Of a stretch of DNA of 64,000 nt, positions 36,223 through 45,818 are shown one piece after another. The translations under genes and the position numbers were made by a program. The notes beneath the pieces are model-generated. The model was not told where the DNA came from. It made no database searches and was given only the letters and a program-made list of their open reading frames with translations. Position 1 is the stretch's first letter. Each line of letters starts with the position of its first letter. The stretch is from contig JAVBPR010000008.1 in the NCBI GenBank assembly GCA_031549485.1, positions 124,001-188,000 of the forward strand, given 5' to 3'. Source of the DNA: JAVBPR01 sp031549485 (lineage in GTDB: Bacteria > Bacillota > Clostridia > Oscillospirales > Feifaniaceae).

Positions 36223-37263
36223 TCACCCAATCGATGACATAATTCCGACAAGCGGAAGCATAACGGCGACAAGAAGCGAGCCGATTGCAAAGGATAAAAC
36301 ACCGATAAGAACCGGTTCGACCGAATTCATAAGTTTGTTGACGCTCGCTTCCGCCTCGTCTTCGTAAATTTCGGAGAGCTTTTTCATCGCGTCGTCGAGA
36401 TTTCCTGTTTTGCTTCCGGTATTTACAACCCTTGCAAAAAGGCCCGGGAAGAGCTTTGCTTTTTCAAGCGCTTCACCGAAAAGTGCGCCGTTTCTGATAT
36501 ATTCGTTGCATTTTTCCACTCTTTTGGATATTTCGGGGTTCCCGACTACCGGGGTGACGAGACGAAACGCCTCTTCGGTTTGCATTCCGCTTGAAAGCAT
36601 AAGCGCCATAGCCGAAGAAAATCTGCGCGCCGCATTTTTTTGCACCAAACCTCTTGTTAGCGGAAAGGAAAGCGAAAATTTCGCAAAAGTTTTTTTGCCT
36701 TTTTTGGTCGCGCCGAAGATAAACAAAATTGCCAAAATTACCGCAAGGGCAATTATTATGTAAAATATCCAGTTGCCCGCCGCCATACCGATTCGCATCA
36801 TCCTGCCCGAACTCGAATCGAGGTCGCCGCCAAGCTGTTTAAAAATGTTGTAAAAAACGGGGAGAATTTTTATGACGAAAACGCCCATGACAACGGCAAG
36901 CATGACAAAAAGCGTAATCGGATATATTACCGCGCTTCGCAGGCGGCGCTGCATTTCGTGTTCTTTATCGTAAAATTCGGAAAGGCCGTTGACGACCTCT
37001 TCGGTTTTACCTGTCTGCTCGCCGACCTCGACCATACTGACCGCGTAATTCGGAAATGCGCCCGCAAGCGCCATAGCCTTTGAAAGAGCCATGCCGTTTT
37101 CACATTGCCGCGCAATTTCCTCGCATACTTTCTTCGGGCGGCCTTCGGGCATGTCCTTGCAGAAAGCGCCGATGCCGTCATAAAGAGGTAAGCCCGATTT
37201 CAAAATCATGCCGACCTGCGCGCAAAAAACAGACACTTCTCTGTGCGAGAATTTCTGGGCCAT
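36223..37263 (-). CDS. pilC: Type II secretion system F family / type IV pilus platform protein PilC
   Basis: An inner-membrane platform protein that links the pilus ATPase to the growing fibre. Two GspF-type domains are visible. One starts HREVSVFCAQVGMILKSGLP with the helix around LFVMLAVVMGVFVIKILPVF. The second has SAMALMLSSGMQTEEAFRLV, ending with the membrane segment VLSFAIGSLLVAVMLPLVG. The start is the ATG after GAGGAGAAAACG, eight codons inside the longest reading. At 346 residues it is somewhat short for PilC (about 400). It is the first gene of the pilus operon. Confidence 0.88.
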   Translation of the reverse strand: MAQKFSHREVSVFCAQVGMILKSGLPLYDGIGAFCKDMPEGRPKKVCEEIARQCENGMALSKAMALAGAFPNYAVSMVEVGEQTGKTEEVVNGLSEFYDKEHEMQRRLRSAVIYPITLFVMLAVVMGVFVIKILPVFYNIFKQLGGDLDSSSGRMMRIGMAAGNWIFYIIIALAVILAILFIFGATKKGKKTFAKFSLSFPLTRGLVQKNAARRFSSAMALMLSSGMQTEEAFRLVTPVVGNPEISKRVEKCNEYIRNGALFGEALEKAKLFPGLFARVVNTGSKTGNLDDAMKKLSEIYEDEAEASVNKLMNSVEPVLIGVLSFAIGSLLVAVMLPLVGIMSSIG

Positions 37264-37287
37264 CGTTTTTCTCCTCTTTTCAAACAA

Positions 37288-37313
37288 CTATTGCAGGCGT
37301 TTGCCTGCAATAG
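37288..37313. terminator. Hairpin between the transglutaminase gene and the pilus operon
   Basis: CTATTGCAGGC and GCCTGCAATAG form an 11-bp stem around GTTT. On the minus strand it is followed by TTGTTTG, so termination would be modest. Confidence 0.6.
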
Positions 37314-37328
37314 AATAAATTTATTTTA

Positions 37329-38180
37329 TTAGAATTCGTAAACTTTTGTGTATGCGCCGCCATCGCCGATAAATTCGGACATACCTTTCTTGCCCTTGGA
37401 AGAAGAGATGAAGGTGGTGTCCATCATTTTCCAAGACGTGCCGTCAAAGTATACTTCGCCGGTTTTTACCCAACCGATGTCTTTGCAGTATATCTCGTTC
37501 CAAGCGTGATAAACGCCGTTTGCGGTGTATCCCGTAACAAGTTTTGTCGGAACTCCCTGCGAACGGAGCATCGCGCCGAGAAGCGAAGAATAGTCAAAGC
37601 AAATGCCCTTTTTGATTTCCAAAATCTCATCGACATTCGGAACATATCCGCTTTGAACCGTCTTTGCCTTTTCTTTATCGTAGGTGAGCAGATTGACAAC
37701 GAAGTTACAAAGCATATCTGCTACTTCCCTGTCGGTTCCGCCGCCCGCCGTAAGCTCCGAGGCTTTTAAAACAGCGGTGCTTGAGGCGGTAAATTTAACA
37801 AACTGATTCGACACGAGATAAGGGGCAAATTCGTTTTTGATGTTTGCCTCGAATTCCGCCGTAAGAGCGGTTGCGTATTTCGTTCCGCTCGTGTTTTCCA
37901 TAACGCGGACTTTGTATTTTCCGCTGCCGAGCTGAAGCGTGTAAACCTCGGCGGCGCCTTTGTTGCTGAGGTCATAGGTGTATTTTCCGCCGTCTTTTTC
38001 AACGATCACCTTCAGTTTTTTATCGATAGCGTTTTTATATTTTACCGTAACGTATCCATCGTCGGCGGTGGTCGCGTTTATAACCGCCTTTGCATTTTCA
38101 TAGCGGTCGGCCGCGAGCGCGGGAATAGCCAAAGCCATTATCAAAATCGCCGCCAAAAGAATCATTCTTAATTTTTTCAT
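37329..38180 (-). CDS. Secreted transglutaminase-like (cysteine protease fold) protein
   Basis: The start follows GAGAGGTG; earlier codons lie inside the sortase gene. A signal peptide (MKKLRMILLAAILIMALAIP ... ALA) is followed by a beta domain of about 110 residues and a transglutaminase core. The catalytic Cys is in GICFDYSSLLGAM, the His in GVYHAWNEIY and the Asp in MMDTTF, so the triad is complete. Such domains cross-link or hydrolyse amide bonds at the cell surface. It starts 4 bp after the sortase stop, so the two are probably translated together and may both act on wall or pilus proteins. Confidence 0.87.
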   Translation of the reverse strand: MKKLRMILLAAILIMALAIPALAADRYENAKAVINATTADDGYVTVKYKNAIDKKLKVIVEKDGGKYTYDLSNKGAAEVYTLQLGSGKYKVRVMENTSGTKYATALTAEFEANIKNEFAPYLVSNQFVKFTASSTAVLKASELTAGGGTDREVADMLCNFVVNLLTYDKEKAKTVQSGYVPNVDEILEIKKGICFDYSSLLGAMLRSQGVPTKLVTGYTANGVYHAWNEIYCKDIGWVKTGEVYFDGTSWKMMDTTFISSSKGKKGMSEFIGDGGAYTKVYEF

Positions 38181-38184
38181 AAAA

Positions 38185-38967
38185 TTATACACCTCTCGGT
38201 AGTATTTCAGAAAGGCTGGCGACAACAAATATTCTTTGCTTCGATGTGCCTTTCGGGTGACAGGACGAGAGAATCAGGGCGGCATAGTCTTTCTTGCCGG
38301 TGATGCTCCAATCCGTCTTATTTACGATTTTCGTGTATTCGTAATTATATACATAAATATAATCGCCGAAATACACCTTCATGATATCGCCTTTTTTGAG
38401 CTTGTCGATATTATAAAACCACGAGCCGAAAACATCGCGGTGAGCTGCGATTACAACTCTGCCGCCCTCATCGGTCGGGAGGTCTGAAATATCATAGAGC
38501 CCCGGTCCGCTTTTAAGCGCTTTTGCCGATGTTCCGTTTTTTACCCCGGTTTTAACGCCGAGCCGCGGCACGACAAGCCGCATATCGTTGCTTTTATAAT
38601 TTTTCCTGCTTGTATAAGCGATAGGGCGATACTCGTCGCCTTCATCCTCGGGCTTTTCGGGTTCTTCCGGCGATGTGTCCTCACCGCCGTCTGCCGGGCT
38701 CTCGCCATCGTCAATAATAGAACCGTCGTCGCCCTCGATCGCGGGATTTTCGGAAGTGCTGATAACCTCTTGCCCAAAGAAGAGAAAATCAGGCAGATCG
38801 TCAAGGGTGAAAAAATCTTCGCTGTCTGCTGCAATATATCCTCTGTCGTAAAGAAATGTGAATACCCCTTGATAAATTTGGCCCGCGAAGTTGAGCCAAA
38901 GGAAGTAAAGGATAAGAACAATCCCAACAGTGATAAGCAGGTTCGCGATTATTCTTCGCCGGCGCAT
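38185..38967 (-). CDS. Class D-like sortase with an acidic linker
   Basis: A membrane transpeptidase that attaches LPxTG-type proteins to the wall. An N-terminal membrane helix (IIANLLITVGIVLILYFLWL) is followed by a linker of about 90 residues rich in Glu, Asp and Pro. The catalytic domain follows, with His in VIAAHRD, Cys in LSSCHPKG and Arg in KQRIFVV. The acidic linker is unusual in length. The chosen ATG has a poor ribosome binding site; a TTG 27 nt upstream is possible, and both overlap the preceding gene. The LPKTG proteins at 41-53 kb are obvious substrates. Confidence 0.88.
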   Translation of the reverse strand: MRRRRIIANLLITVGIVLILYFLWLNFAGQIYQGVFTFLYDRGYIAADSEDFFTLDDLPDFLFFGQEVISTSENPAIEGDDGSIIDDGESPADGGEDTSPEEPEKPEDEGDEYRPIAYTSRKNYKSNDMRLVVPRLGVKTGVKNGTSAKALKSGPGLYDISDLPTDEGGRVVIAAHRDVFGSWFYNIDKLKKGDIMKVYFGDYIYVYNYEYTKIVNKTDWSITGKKDYAALILSSCHPKGTSKQRIFVVASLSEILPRGV

Positions 38968-39452
38968 TTTTTCGTGTCGCTGGTGTCGGTCCAACCTAAA
39001 ATAGCTTCGTTGCCTTCCGAAAGAGCTTCGTCAATCAGCTTGATAAGCTCAAGCGCGCTGCGAAAATTCTGTTTTTTATTTTTCTCAAGCCACTGAACAT
39101 TTCCCTGCCATGTCGCGTTCTGCCTGAACTGCACATGAATAACAAATGTTCCTTTTTCGCCTTTTTCGGTAATAAAATTCATACGCATATTTCCATTTTC
39201 CGCGGTTTTCCCGCCCGATATTTCTTTATTATTTTTAAAAGTCCTGTAATCAAATGCTTTTTGCGGGAAGTTGCGTTTGTCAAAAACCTCGTCAAGCGCA
39301 TTGCAAAAAGCTATCGTGTTGTTAAAAGACAAAACTTCGTCCCCGTAATAAGGATAAATTTTGCCGCCTATTTCCGAGTTCTCGTAGCTGCTGATGCAGA
39401 CAAGCAGCCTGCTCGACATGCTGGGCATCAGCGGTCTTCCGCGTATCGCCAT
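38949..39452 (-). CDS. Hypothetical cytoplasmic protein upstream of the sortase
   Basis: A 167-residue soluble protein that I do not recognise. It contains LLVCISSYENSEIGGKIYPY near the start and a beta-rich core (GNMRMNFITEKGEKGTFVIH VQFRQNATWQGNVQW), with the end GNEAILGW. No signal peptide or membrane segment is present. AAGGGGA precedes the ATG, and it overlaps the sortase start by about 19 bp. It is the first gene of the sortase/transglutaminase operon. An effector-binding role is imaginable but not shown. Confidence 0.7.
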   Translation of the reverse strand: MAIRGRPLMPSMSSRLLVCISSYENSEIGGKIYPYYGDEVLSFNNTIAFCNALDEVFDKRNFPQKAFDYRTFKNNKEISGGKTAENGNMRMNFITEKGEKGTFVIHVQFRQNATWQGNVQWLEKNKKQNFRSALELIKLIDEALSEGNEAILGWTDTSDTKKCAGEE

Positions 39453-39550
39453 AAATATCCCCTTTTATTTTCGCAATAAAATTCCTATAAAGAATATTAT
39501 TAATCTAATTATAATAAATCTTAGTCACACGGCAGTAACAAGAGCGCCTG

Positions 39551-40771
39551 TTACCCGACCGGCAAAAGTTCGACTTTTACATCGCCGCCCTTGTCTTTGC
39601 TGATTTTTTTATACGTGCTTTTTATTCTGTCGACCACCATTTTGCCGTTTTCAAGCGAAAGCGAGGGAAGCATAAGCGCGTATTGCCTTGTGCTGAAGCG
39701 CGAAATAACATCGCCGCGCCGCAAGCATTTCATCATGCTTTCAAGCAGCATTTCCATCTGCGCTTCTTTGCTTTGGCTCGCAGGGCTGTCGTTTTTTATT
39801 GTCAGATTCGCAAGAAAGACCGATTGTCCGGTTCTCTCGGCGCTCCGTTTTTCGAGCAGATACATTTTCCGAAAAATTTCGTATTCGCAATAAAACGCGC
39901 CGCCGTCGGACTCTTCGTCCTCCTCCAAATCATCTTTAAGCGAAAATATATCGAGGTCTCTGCCTTTGATATTTTTGATTATTTCTTTGAATAATTCTTT
40001 GAATTCGTCGCTCGGTTTTATGCCGAGCTCTTTATAATAAAGTGCCGTTACGTATTCGTAATGAGAAAGCGCCTGCTTGTATTTTCCGGAATTTAGAAGC
40101 GCCTCTATTTTCAGAAGTTGCAGGCTTTCTTCGAAAGGATTTATCTCGATAGCTTTTGAGCAAAGCAGTTCAAGCTTTTCAAATTTGCTTTCTTCCGCAT
40201 AATATGAACAAACGCGAAGAACGCAATCGATATAAACGCTTGAATAATACGCCGCTCTCGAAACAACCCATTCCTCATAACCGATTGAGCTTAAAAATCC
40301 GCCGGTATAGGCGTCAATCGCTTCTTCATAGGCTTTGATTTTTTCGGGATCATCCTCAGGCAAAGACGATGCTTTTTGATAGGAATCCTCAAAAATTTCG
40401 GTGTCTATTTCGCACGGAATTTCGCTGTTCCAGGCATAAACGCCGTTTTTAAGCGTGATAAAATCATAGTTTTCGCCGGGATCAATAGTTTCAAGGATGT
40501 TGCGAAGTCTGTAAACAAGATTTTTAAGCGCGCCGGCGGGATTTTTAATATCTTCAAATTCCCAAAGTGTCGCGACCAGCCGCTCTGAAGATATAGTCGT
40601 TCTGCGGTTGGCAATGAGATAAACAAGAAGTGTCCAAAGCTGCCTTGATCTTTTCTTGTTTGTCTCAAGCTTTTTTCCGTCGTATTCTATCGAAAAATCG
40701 CCGAACAGACGAATTTTAAAAACTTTCTTCTTCGCGACGCTGTTATTTTTCAAGCCCTCACCCCGTTTCAA
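39551..40771 (-). CDS. BTAD (SARP-like) regulator with a degenerate GGDEF-like C-terminus
   Basis: A 406-residue regulator. Residues about 17-115 form an OmpR-type winged helix (KIRLFGDFSIEYDGKKLETN, ISSERLVATLW, LKNLVYRLRNIL). Residues about 120-275 form the bacterial transcriptional activation domain, a TPR-like bundle (AYEEAIDAYTGGFL, LELLCSKAIEINPFEESLQL). The last 110 residues resemble a GGDEF fold (CLRRGDVISRFSTRQYALML then a long helix), with STRQY in the place of GGDEF. They should not make c-di-GMP but might bind a nucleotide. The first codon is TTG and uncertain. Located between the sortase and surface-protein operons, it may control one of them. Confidence 0.82.
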   Translation of the reverse strand: MKRGEGLKNNSVAKKKVFKIRLFGDFSIEYDGKKLETNKKRSRQLWTLLVYLIANRRTTISSERLVATLWEFEDIKNPAGALKNLVYRLRNILETIDPGENYDFITLKNGVYAWNSEIPCEIDTEIFEDSYQKASSLPEDDPEKIKAYEEAIDAYTGGFLSSIGYEEWVVSRAAYYSSVYIDCVLRVCSYYAEESKFEKLELLCSKAIEINPFEESLQLLKIEALLNSGKYKQALSHYEYVTALYYKELGIKPSDEFKELFKEIIKNIKGRDLDIFSLKDDLEEDEESDGGAFYCEYEIFRKMYLLEKRSAERTGQSVFLANLTIKNDSPASQSKEAQMEMLLESMMKCLRRGDVISRFSTRQYALMLPSLSLENGKMVVDRIKSTYKKISKDKGGDVKVELLPVG

Positions 40772-40907
40772 AGCTGCAATAACGCTAAACCCTCTAATAA
40801 CTATGTATATAATTAATTCTAATATATAATATATTTATATTAAAAGCAACAAAAAATCACAAAAAAAGTTCATCTTCTTTTACTATTTCGCTATTTGTTA
40901 CCAGAAG

Positions 40908-40936
40908 AAAACGCCCGCTTATAAAGCGGGCGTTTT
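40908..40936. terminator. Bidirectional terminator, serving the 1589-aa surface protein gene
   Basis: A 13-bp stem (AAAACGCCCGCTT with AAGCGGGCGTTTT) around ATA, with T-rich flanks. Confidence 0.82.
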
Positions 40937-41031
40937 TCTTTTATCAATTTCCGCTTCGTAGTTTAATTTAACTTCGAAGCATATTCCGTTTAATTCGCGG
41001 TTTTGCTGCTTTTCGCAAGCGCAAAATCCTC

Positions 41032-44000
41032 TTATTTATCGGTTTCTTTTCGTTTGATGATAACGCCGGTTCCTACCGAGAGGAGACCGAGTATCGCAAT
41101 CGCGGCTGCTGTCATTCCGCCTGTTTTCGGAAGGTCGGCAAGCGGAGTTTTTCCGTCATCGATATCTTCGCCGTCGCTTCCGTTGTCGCCGTTATCACCG
41201 TTATCACCGTTATCGCCGCCGTCGAGTGGAGTTTCTCCGTCGTCGATATCTTCGCCGTCGTCGCCGTTATCAATGTCTTCGCCACCGTCGAGCGGAGTTT
41301 CTCCGTCGTCGATATCTTCGCCATCATCGCCGTCGCCGTCGTCATCGCCACCGTCGATGGGAGGATTGGTATCATCGATATCATCGCCGTCATCTATCGG
41401 AGGCTCCGGAGGAATTATCGGTCCGACGCCGCCGTTATAAGGAGTTACAACGATTCTTACGATTACCTGCTCCGCGTCAGCGCCGTTGGAATCGGCAACG
41501 CGAAGGGTTACTTGATAGGTTGTTCCGAGGACTACATTTACCGGGAACAAATCGCCCGGAAGATAAGTTATTTCTGCTGTGAGATCGCCGTCTTCCGCGT
41601 CTGTCGCTCTCGGATTTGCGTCTCTCATGAACATCGCAAGGGTAAGGTTGGTTCCCTCTACATAAGCAAGCTCTATCGCCGCTGTGATTACCGGTGCGGT
41701 GTTTACATTGTCGATTGTGATTGTGACAATAACTTCTGCGGTTTCACCTCCAGAATCGGTTACGCGAACGGTTACATTATAAGTTCCCGGCTGCGGATTG
41801 CCAAAATCGAAGTTGCTCGGGAAGATGTACTGGATATCTGCTGTGAGATCGCCATCCTCCGCGTCGTAAGCAGTCGCGCCTATCGCGATTATAATATCAT
41901 CGATGTTCTGCGCTTTTCCCGAATCGAAAGAAAAATAATTTCTTGCAACAGTGAGAACCGGCGCCGTATTTGTAGGAGGCGGAAGTTTGTTTATTATAAC
42001 TGTAATTTCTTCGGTTGCTGTTGTTCCTTCGCTGTCGGTTACGCTGATTTCGAGGGTATATGTTCCGATTTGCGGATTGTTAAGGTTAAGACCGCCGAGA
42101 TCGGTCACTATAATATCATCGCTGATGTCTGTTCCAAGGTAATCGGTTGCATATGCGCCCGATGCCGCGAGGATCGCCGCTTCGGTAATCGCTTTGCCTT
42201 CTGTTCCGACCACGCTTCTTTCAACAACAATTACCGGAGCCGGTGTTTCATTGACAGTCACGGTTAAGGTAAGCGTTGATGTTGCGCCGTCAGAATCGGT
42301 TACGCTGAAAATCATCGTGTAAGTTCCGGCCGCAAGGTCTGTGCCGAGAAGCGCGGTTGTCTCCGCGTCAAGTGTAATTGATGAAGTTACGTCGCCGTCT
42401 TCTTTATCCGCCGCTGTTATTCCAAGGGCAGTTAAAATATCTTCGGCAGTATCGTAAGTTGTCGCCCAAAGTTCTCCGCCGCCGACCATATTCGCGCCAG
42501 TTGCGCCTTTATAGGTAAATTCCGGGGCGTCGTTGGGACGGATGAACTTAGCTGTCGCTGTGACTTCGCCTGCCGGCATTACAAATGTTGTGGATGCCTG
42601 TGTTGATGTATGAACTATTGTATCGCCCTGTTTTACTTCCCAAGCGAAGAAAATGTCTCTTGCCGATGCCGGGGTAGCTGTAAGGGTAACGGTTGTTCCT
42701 TCTTTAGCAAGTTCCAAATCCGCTGTCGCTGTTCCGTTTCCGGAAACCGCGGTTGTGATGCCGTAGAAAGTTGTTCCAAGTGCATAGTATACATCGTAGT
42801 TGTTATAAATATTTGAGAACGAGCTTGTCGGGGTTGAGTCAACTATAAGGAGCGCGTAATTCTGCGCTTCGGTCGAACCGTCTGTCTCATCCCAAACTGA
42901 TGCATATGCCGCTTTGTTGTTGCTGAATGCAGCTCTTAAAGTTTGCAAGAGATACAGTGTCGATGCATAAATTCCGCCGCCTTCATTTCCGGCAGTGTTA
43001 TCAGAAATTTCAATATCGCTGAAATTTGATGCTGCGGTAGTTGCTCCGATATATGCTCCGCCGCCGTTGTTTGCTGCTGTATTTCCGCTTATTTTTCCGC
43101 CGCTGACACTCGCTCTGGCAAGATACACGGCAATCGCACCGCCGTCTTCGCCTGCTTCATTATTCAAGAAGTCGGTATCCACGGATATTAGGTCGGATTC
43201 GACATCAACGCCGCCGCCGTTTTGGCCGGCAATATTATTTTCGACAATGCTGCCGGTAATTTTCAGCACTCCGGCAAATCCGCCGCCGCCAGAACCATCA
43301 GTTGCTTCGTTGTCATGAAGATTCACATTTGTGAGATTTGCGCTTCGCGTAATATTAAATCCGCCGCCGTTGTTTGCCGCTGTGTTGCTTGAAATTTCGG
43401 AGTCTTCAATCGTTAAAGTGGCGTAGCTGTGAATACCGCCGCCGCTCGCGCCTGCTGTGTTGTCAGAAATCATTACATTGCTGATTTTGGATGTTCCGGT
43501 TAAAAATCCGAGGTATATACCACCGCCATAGTTTTCAGCGATATTCCCGCTGATTTCGCCGCCGTCATATAACAGGCTTTCGTTTGAAACATAAATACCG
43601 CCGCCGACTATAGATTCGTTATTAATAAGGTCAACATCGATAAGATCGGTCATAGTCTTTGAGAAAAGCCCTCCGCCGCAGGTTCCGGCGTAGTTGCCTT
43701 CCACATTGCATGTGCGCATAATGAGCGCATTTGCATATACGCCGCCGCCCGCATTGTGTTTTACGCTGTTGTTCGTAATGGTCGAATTTGTGATCAAAAG
43801 CGTGGCATTGCCAATTACTCCGCCGCCGTTTGTTCCGGTTTTGTTTTCTGTAATTGTGGCTCCGTCTATTGTAGAAGTCATGTCAGCGTAAAGTCCGCCG
43901 CCGAAGTTTTTAGATTCATTTCCGCTAATTTCAACATTTTCGGTGATTTGAAACGCCTGTGCACGAACTCCGCCGCCGAAGTTACCCGAATAGTTATCTT

Positions 44001-45789
44001 TTATCTTTACATTGTCTTTAATGAAAAGCATTGCATTTTTAACCGCGATGCCGCCGCCTGACGAAAGGCTGTTCTCGCTTTCGTTTCTGTTGTTTTCGAT
44101 AACAACATTTCCCGAAATTGTTGTCGTTCCGGCATAGTTAAAAACGCCGGCGCCGTGTGATTCAGTGGGGGTAGTTGTATCCCCGCCCGCTGTTACGGTA
44201 ATTCCGTTTATATTGTCTGCGATATAAGTATCGCCCGAGATATTAATGTACGTATTATTCCCGCCGCGGATGCCCGCGCCGTTGTACGGCGTCTTGTTTC
44301 CTGTGATTCTGCCGCCGTAAATATCAGCTTGAAGCTGGTAAGAACAAAGATATATGCCGCCGCCGGCAAGAGCCGATTTATTATTACTTACTGTTCCGCC
44401 GGTCATTACAAACGGCTGCGCCTGTGTTGTAGAGTAAGGAGAAACATAGATTCCGCCGCCGTAGCAACGCGCTTCGTTTTCGGTAATAAGGCCGCCGTTG
44501 AATGTAACTTTATAGCCGGACACACCGCCGCCCATACTTTTAGCGCTGTTGTTGCTGATTTCACCGTCGTGGATGATGATTTCGCCGCCACCTGCCAGCC
44601 AAACGTTGGAGGCGATACCGCCGCCGATGCTTGACGCAAAATTTCCGGTAACCACGCCGCCGTTCATAACGATTGTTCCTGTTTCTGTTCCGAGACCGCC
44701 GCCGAACTGTGCTTTATTGTTTCGTACAATACCGCCGTTCATGGCAATCATTCCGGTAGCTGTAAATACACCACCGCCTGTATAATAATCTGCAAAGCAG
44801 TTTTCAATAACCGTTCCGTCTTCGATGGCTACACTTTTTCCCGCGCTGACGCCGCCGCCGTTTTGATAGCCTATAGAATCGGAAATATGGCAATTATAAA
44901 GAACTGCATCCTTTACAAATAAGGGGCTTGAGAATTTTGATTTTACATTTGTAATTTTAAGGCCATAAACTCTTACTTTGTCGCCCATTATCCAAATGCC
45001 GCCGTAAGTGCCGTTGCCGTCAAAGGTTACGTCATTAAAATAAAGGCTGCTGTTATTTATCGAAGCTGTAATAGTTAAATGCGGTGAATTCGGTTCAGAA
45101 TAAATTACTGTTCCGCCGCAAATGCTTGTAAATGTTGTAATTCTGGTGTTTGTATAACCTGTGTCAAGATACAGCGCATCAACGTCAAAATAAACCGTGT
45201 CAACGAGAGCGTTGCTAATCGCCGCTTGCCATGTTGCAAGGTCGGTTACGAGAGCTTCGTTCGGCTGAAGAGAGGTCGCTGACATGGTTTCCAGCTCTTC
45301 TTCCTCTTCTTCCTCTTCACCATCTTCTTCGATGGTATCAAGTTCGTCTTCATCGTCGCCGTCGGTCGTATCATCGCCGTCGTCTGTTGTGTCTGTTGTA
45401 TCATCACCGCCGTCGGTCGTGTCGGTTCCGTCTTCAATATCGGTTCCGCCATCGGTATCGCCTGTGTCGCCGGTATCACCGGTATCACCTGTATCACCGG
45501 TATCACCTGTATCACCGGTGTCACCGGTGTCGCCTGTGTCACCAGTATCACCGGTGTCGCCTGTATCGCCAGTATCACCGGTGTCGCCGGTATCGCCGGT
45601 ATCACCGGTATCGCCGGTGTCGCCTGTATCGCCGGTGTCGCCTGTATCACCGGTATCACCGATTATAGCGATGCCGCCATCTCCTGTACCGTCATCTGTC
45701 GCCAAAGCAATGCTGAAAATTCCGCTGCACGAAATCAGCATCATTATAACAACCAAGATTGAAATCGCCTTGTTAAAATTTCTTTTCAT
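41032..45789 (-). CDS. LPxTG-anchored giant surface protein with beta-helix (about 1585 aa)
   Basis: The start follows GGGAGTTAAT. After the signal peptide comes a low-complexity run of about 23 TGD units and an acidic stretch. A large right-handed beta-helix (pectate-lyase-like) with dozens of GGG-x-x-like turns follows, such as NNGGGFNI, GGGIYVS and NNGGGAYIG. Then come an InlB-B-type repeat (GTTVTLTATPASARDIFFAW) and four DUF5011/cadherin-like domains (DAEDGDLTADI, TYNVTVRVTDSGG). A long Asp/Gly-rich linker with DDGxTPL motifs leads to LPKTGG, a membrane helix and KRKETDK. Sortase should attach it to peptidoglycan. It lies 30 bp after the membrane-tethered sigma gene, in the same operon. 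No catalytic residues were identified. Confidence 0.9.
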   Translation of the reverse strand: MKRNFNKAISILVVIMMLISCSGIFSIALATDDGTGDGGIAIIGDTGDTGDTGDTGDTGDTGDTGDTGDTGDTGDTGDTGDTGDTGDTGDTGDTGDTGDTGDTGDTGDTGDTDGGTDIEDGTDTTDGGDDTTDTTDDGDDTTDGDDEDELDTIEEDGEEEEEEEELETMSATSLQPNEALVTDLATWQAAISNALVDTVYFDVDALYLDTGYTNTRITTFTSICGGTVIYSEPNSPHLTITASINNSSLYFNDVTFDGNGTYGGIWIMGDKVRVYGLKITNVKSKFSSPLFVKDAVLYNCHISDSIGYQNGGGVSAGKSVAIEDGTVIENCFADYYTGGGVFTATGMIAMNGGIVRNNKAQFGGGLGTETGTIVMNGGVVTGNFASSIGGGIASNVWLAGGGEIIIHDGEISNNSAKSMGGGVSGYKVTFNGGLITENEARCYGGGIYVSPYSTTQAQPFVMTGGTVSNNKSALAGGGIYLCSYQLQADIYGGRITGNKTPYNGAGIRGGNNTYINISGDTYIADNINGITVTAGGDTTTPTESHGAGVFNYAGTTTISGNVVIENNRNESENSLSSGGGIAVKNAMLFIKDNVKIKDNYSGNFGGGVRAQAFQITENVEISGNESKNFGGGLYADMTSTIDGATITENKTGTNGGGVIGNATLLITNSTITNNSVKHNAGGGVYANALIMRTCNVEGNYAGTCGGGLFSKTMTDLIDVDLINNESIVGGGIYVSNESLLYDGGEISGNIAENYGGGIYLGFLTGTSKISNVMISDNTAGASGGGIHSYATLTIEDSEISSNTAANNGGGFNITRSANLTNVNLHDNEATDGSGGGGFAGVLKITGSIVENNIAGQNGGGVDVESDLISVDTDFLNNEAGEDGGAIAVYLARASVSGGKISGNTAANNGGGAYIGATTAASNFSDIEISDNTAGNEGGGIYASTLYLLQTLRAAFSNNKAAYASVWDETDGSTEAQNYALLIVDSTPTSSFSNIYNNYDVYYALGTTFYGITTAVSGNGTATADLELAKEGTTVTLTATPASARDIFFAWEVKQGDTIVHTSTQASTTFVMPAGEVTATAKFIRPNDAPEFTYKGATGANMVGGGELWATTYDTAEDILTALGITAADKEDGDVTSSITLDAETTALLGTDLAAGTYTMIFSVTDSDGATSTLTLTVTVNETPAPVIVVERSVVGTEGKAITEAAILAASGAYATDYLGTDISDDIIVTDLGGLNLNNPQIGTYTLEISVTDSEGTTATEEITVIINKLPPPTNTAPVLTVARNYFSFDSGKAQNIDDIIIAIGATAYDAEDGDLTADIQYIFPSNFDFGNPQPGTYNVTVRVTDSGGETAEVIVTITIDNVNTAPVITAAIELAYVEGTNLTLAMFMRDANPRATDAEDGDLTAEITYLPGDLFPVNVVLGTTYQVTLRVADSNGADAEQVIVRIVVTPYNGGVGPIIPPEPPIDDGDDIDDTNPPIDGGDDDGDGDDGEDIDDGETPLDGGEDIDNGDDGEDIDDGETPLDGGDNGDNGDNGDNGSDGEDIDDGKTPLADLPKTGGMTAAAIAILGLLSVGTGVIIKRKETDK
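45455..45663. repeat. 9-bp tandem repeat encoding (Thr-Gly-Asp)n
   Basis: About 23 units of an imperfect 9-bp repeat with synonymous differences (for example ggtatcacc, ggtgtcgcc). It codes the acidic TGD tract near the N-terminus of the surface protein. Length changes by slippage are likely. Confidence 0.9.
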
Positions 45790-45818
45790 ATTAACTCCCA
45801 CATATTAAGTATCAAAAT

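Noticed and set aside
45455..45663. Regular short repeats resembling a CRISPR array
   Set aside because: Units are 9 bp, contiguous and in frame within a coding gene, with no spacers and no cas genes.
45284..45808. Long plus-strand reading rich in VSP repeats opposite the surface protein start
   Set aside because: It is the complement of the TGD tandem repeat; it has no ribosome binding site, and the minus-strand gene has a signal peptide and sorting signal.
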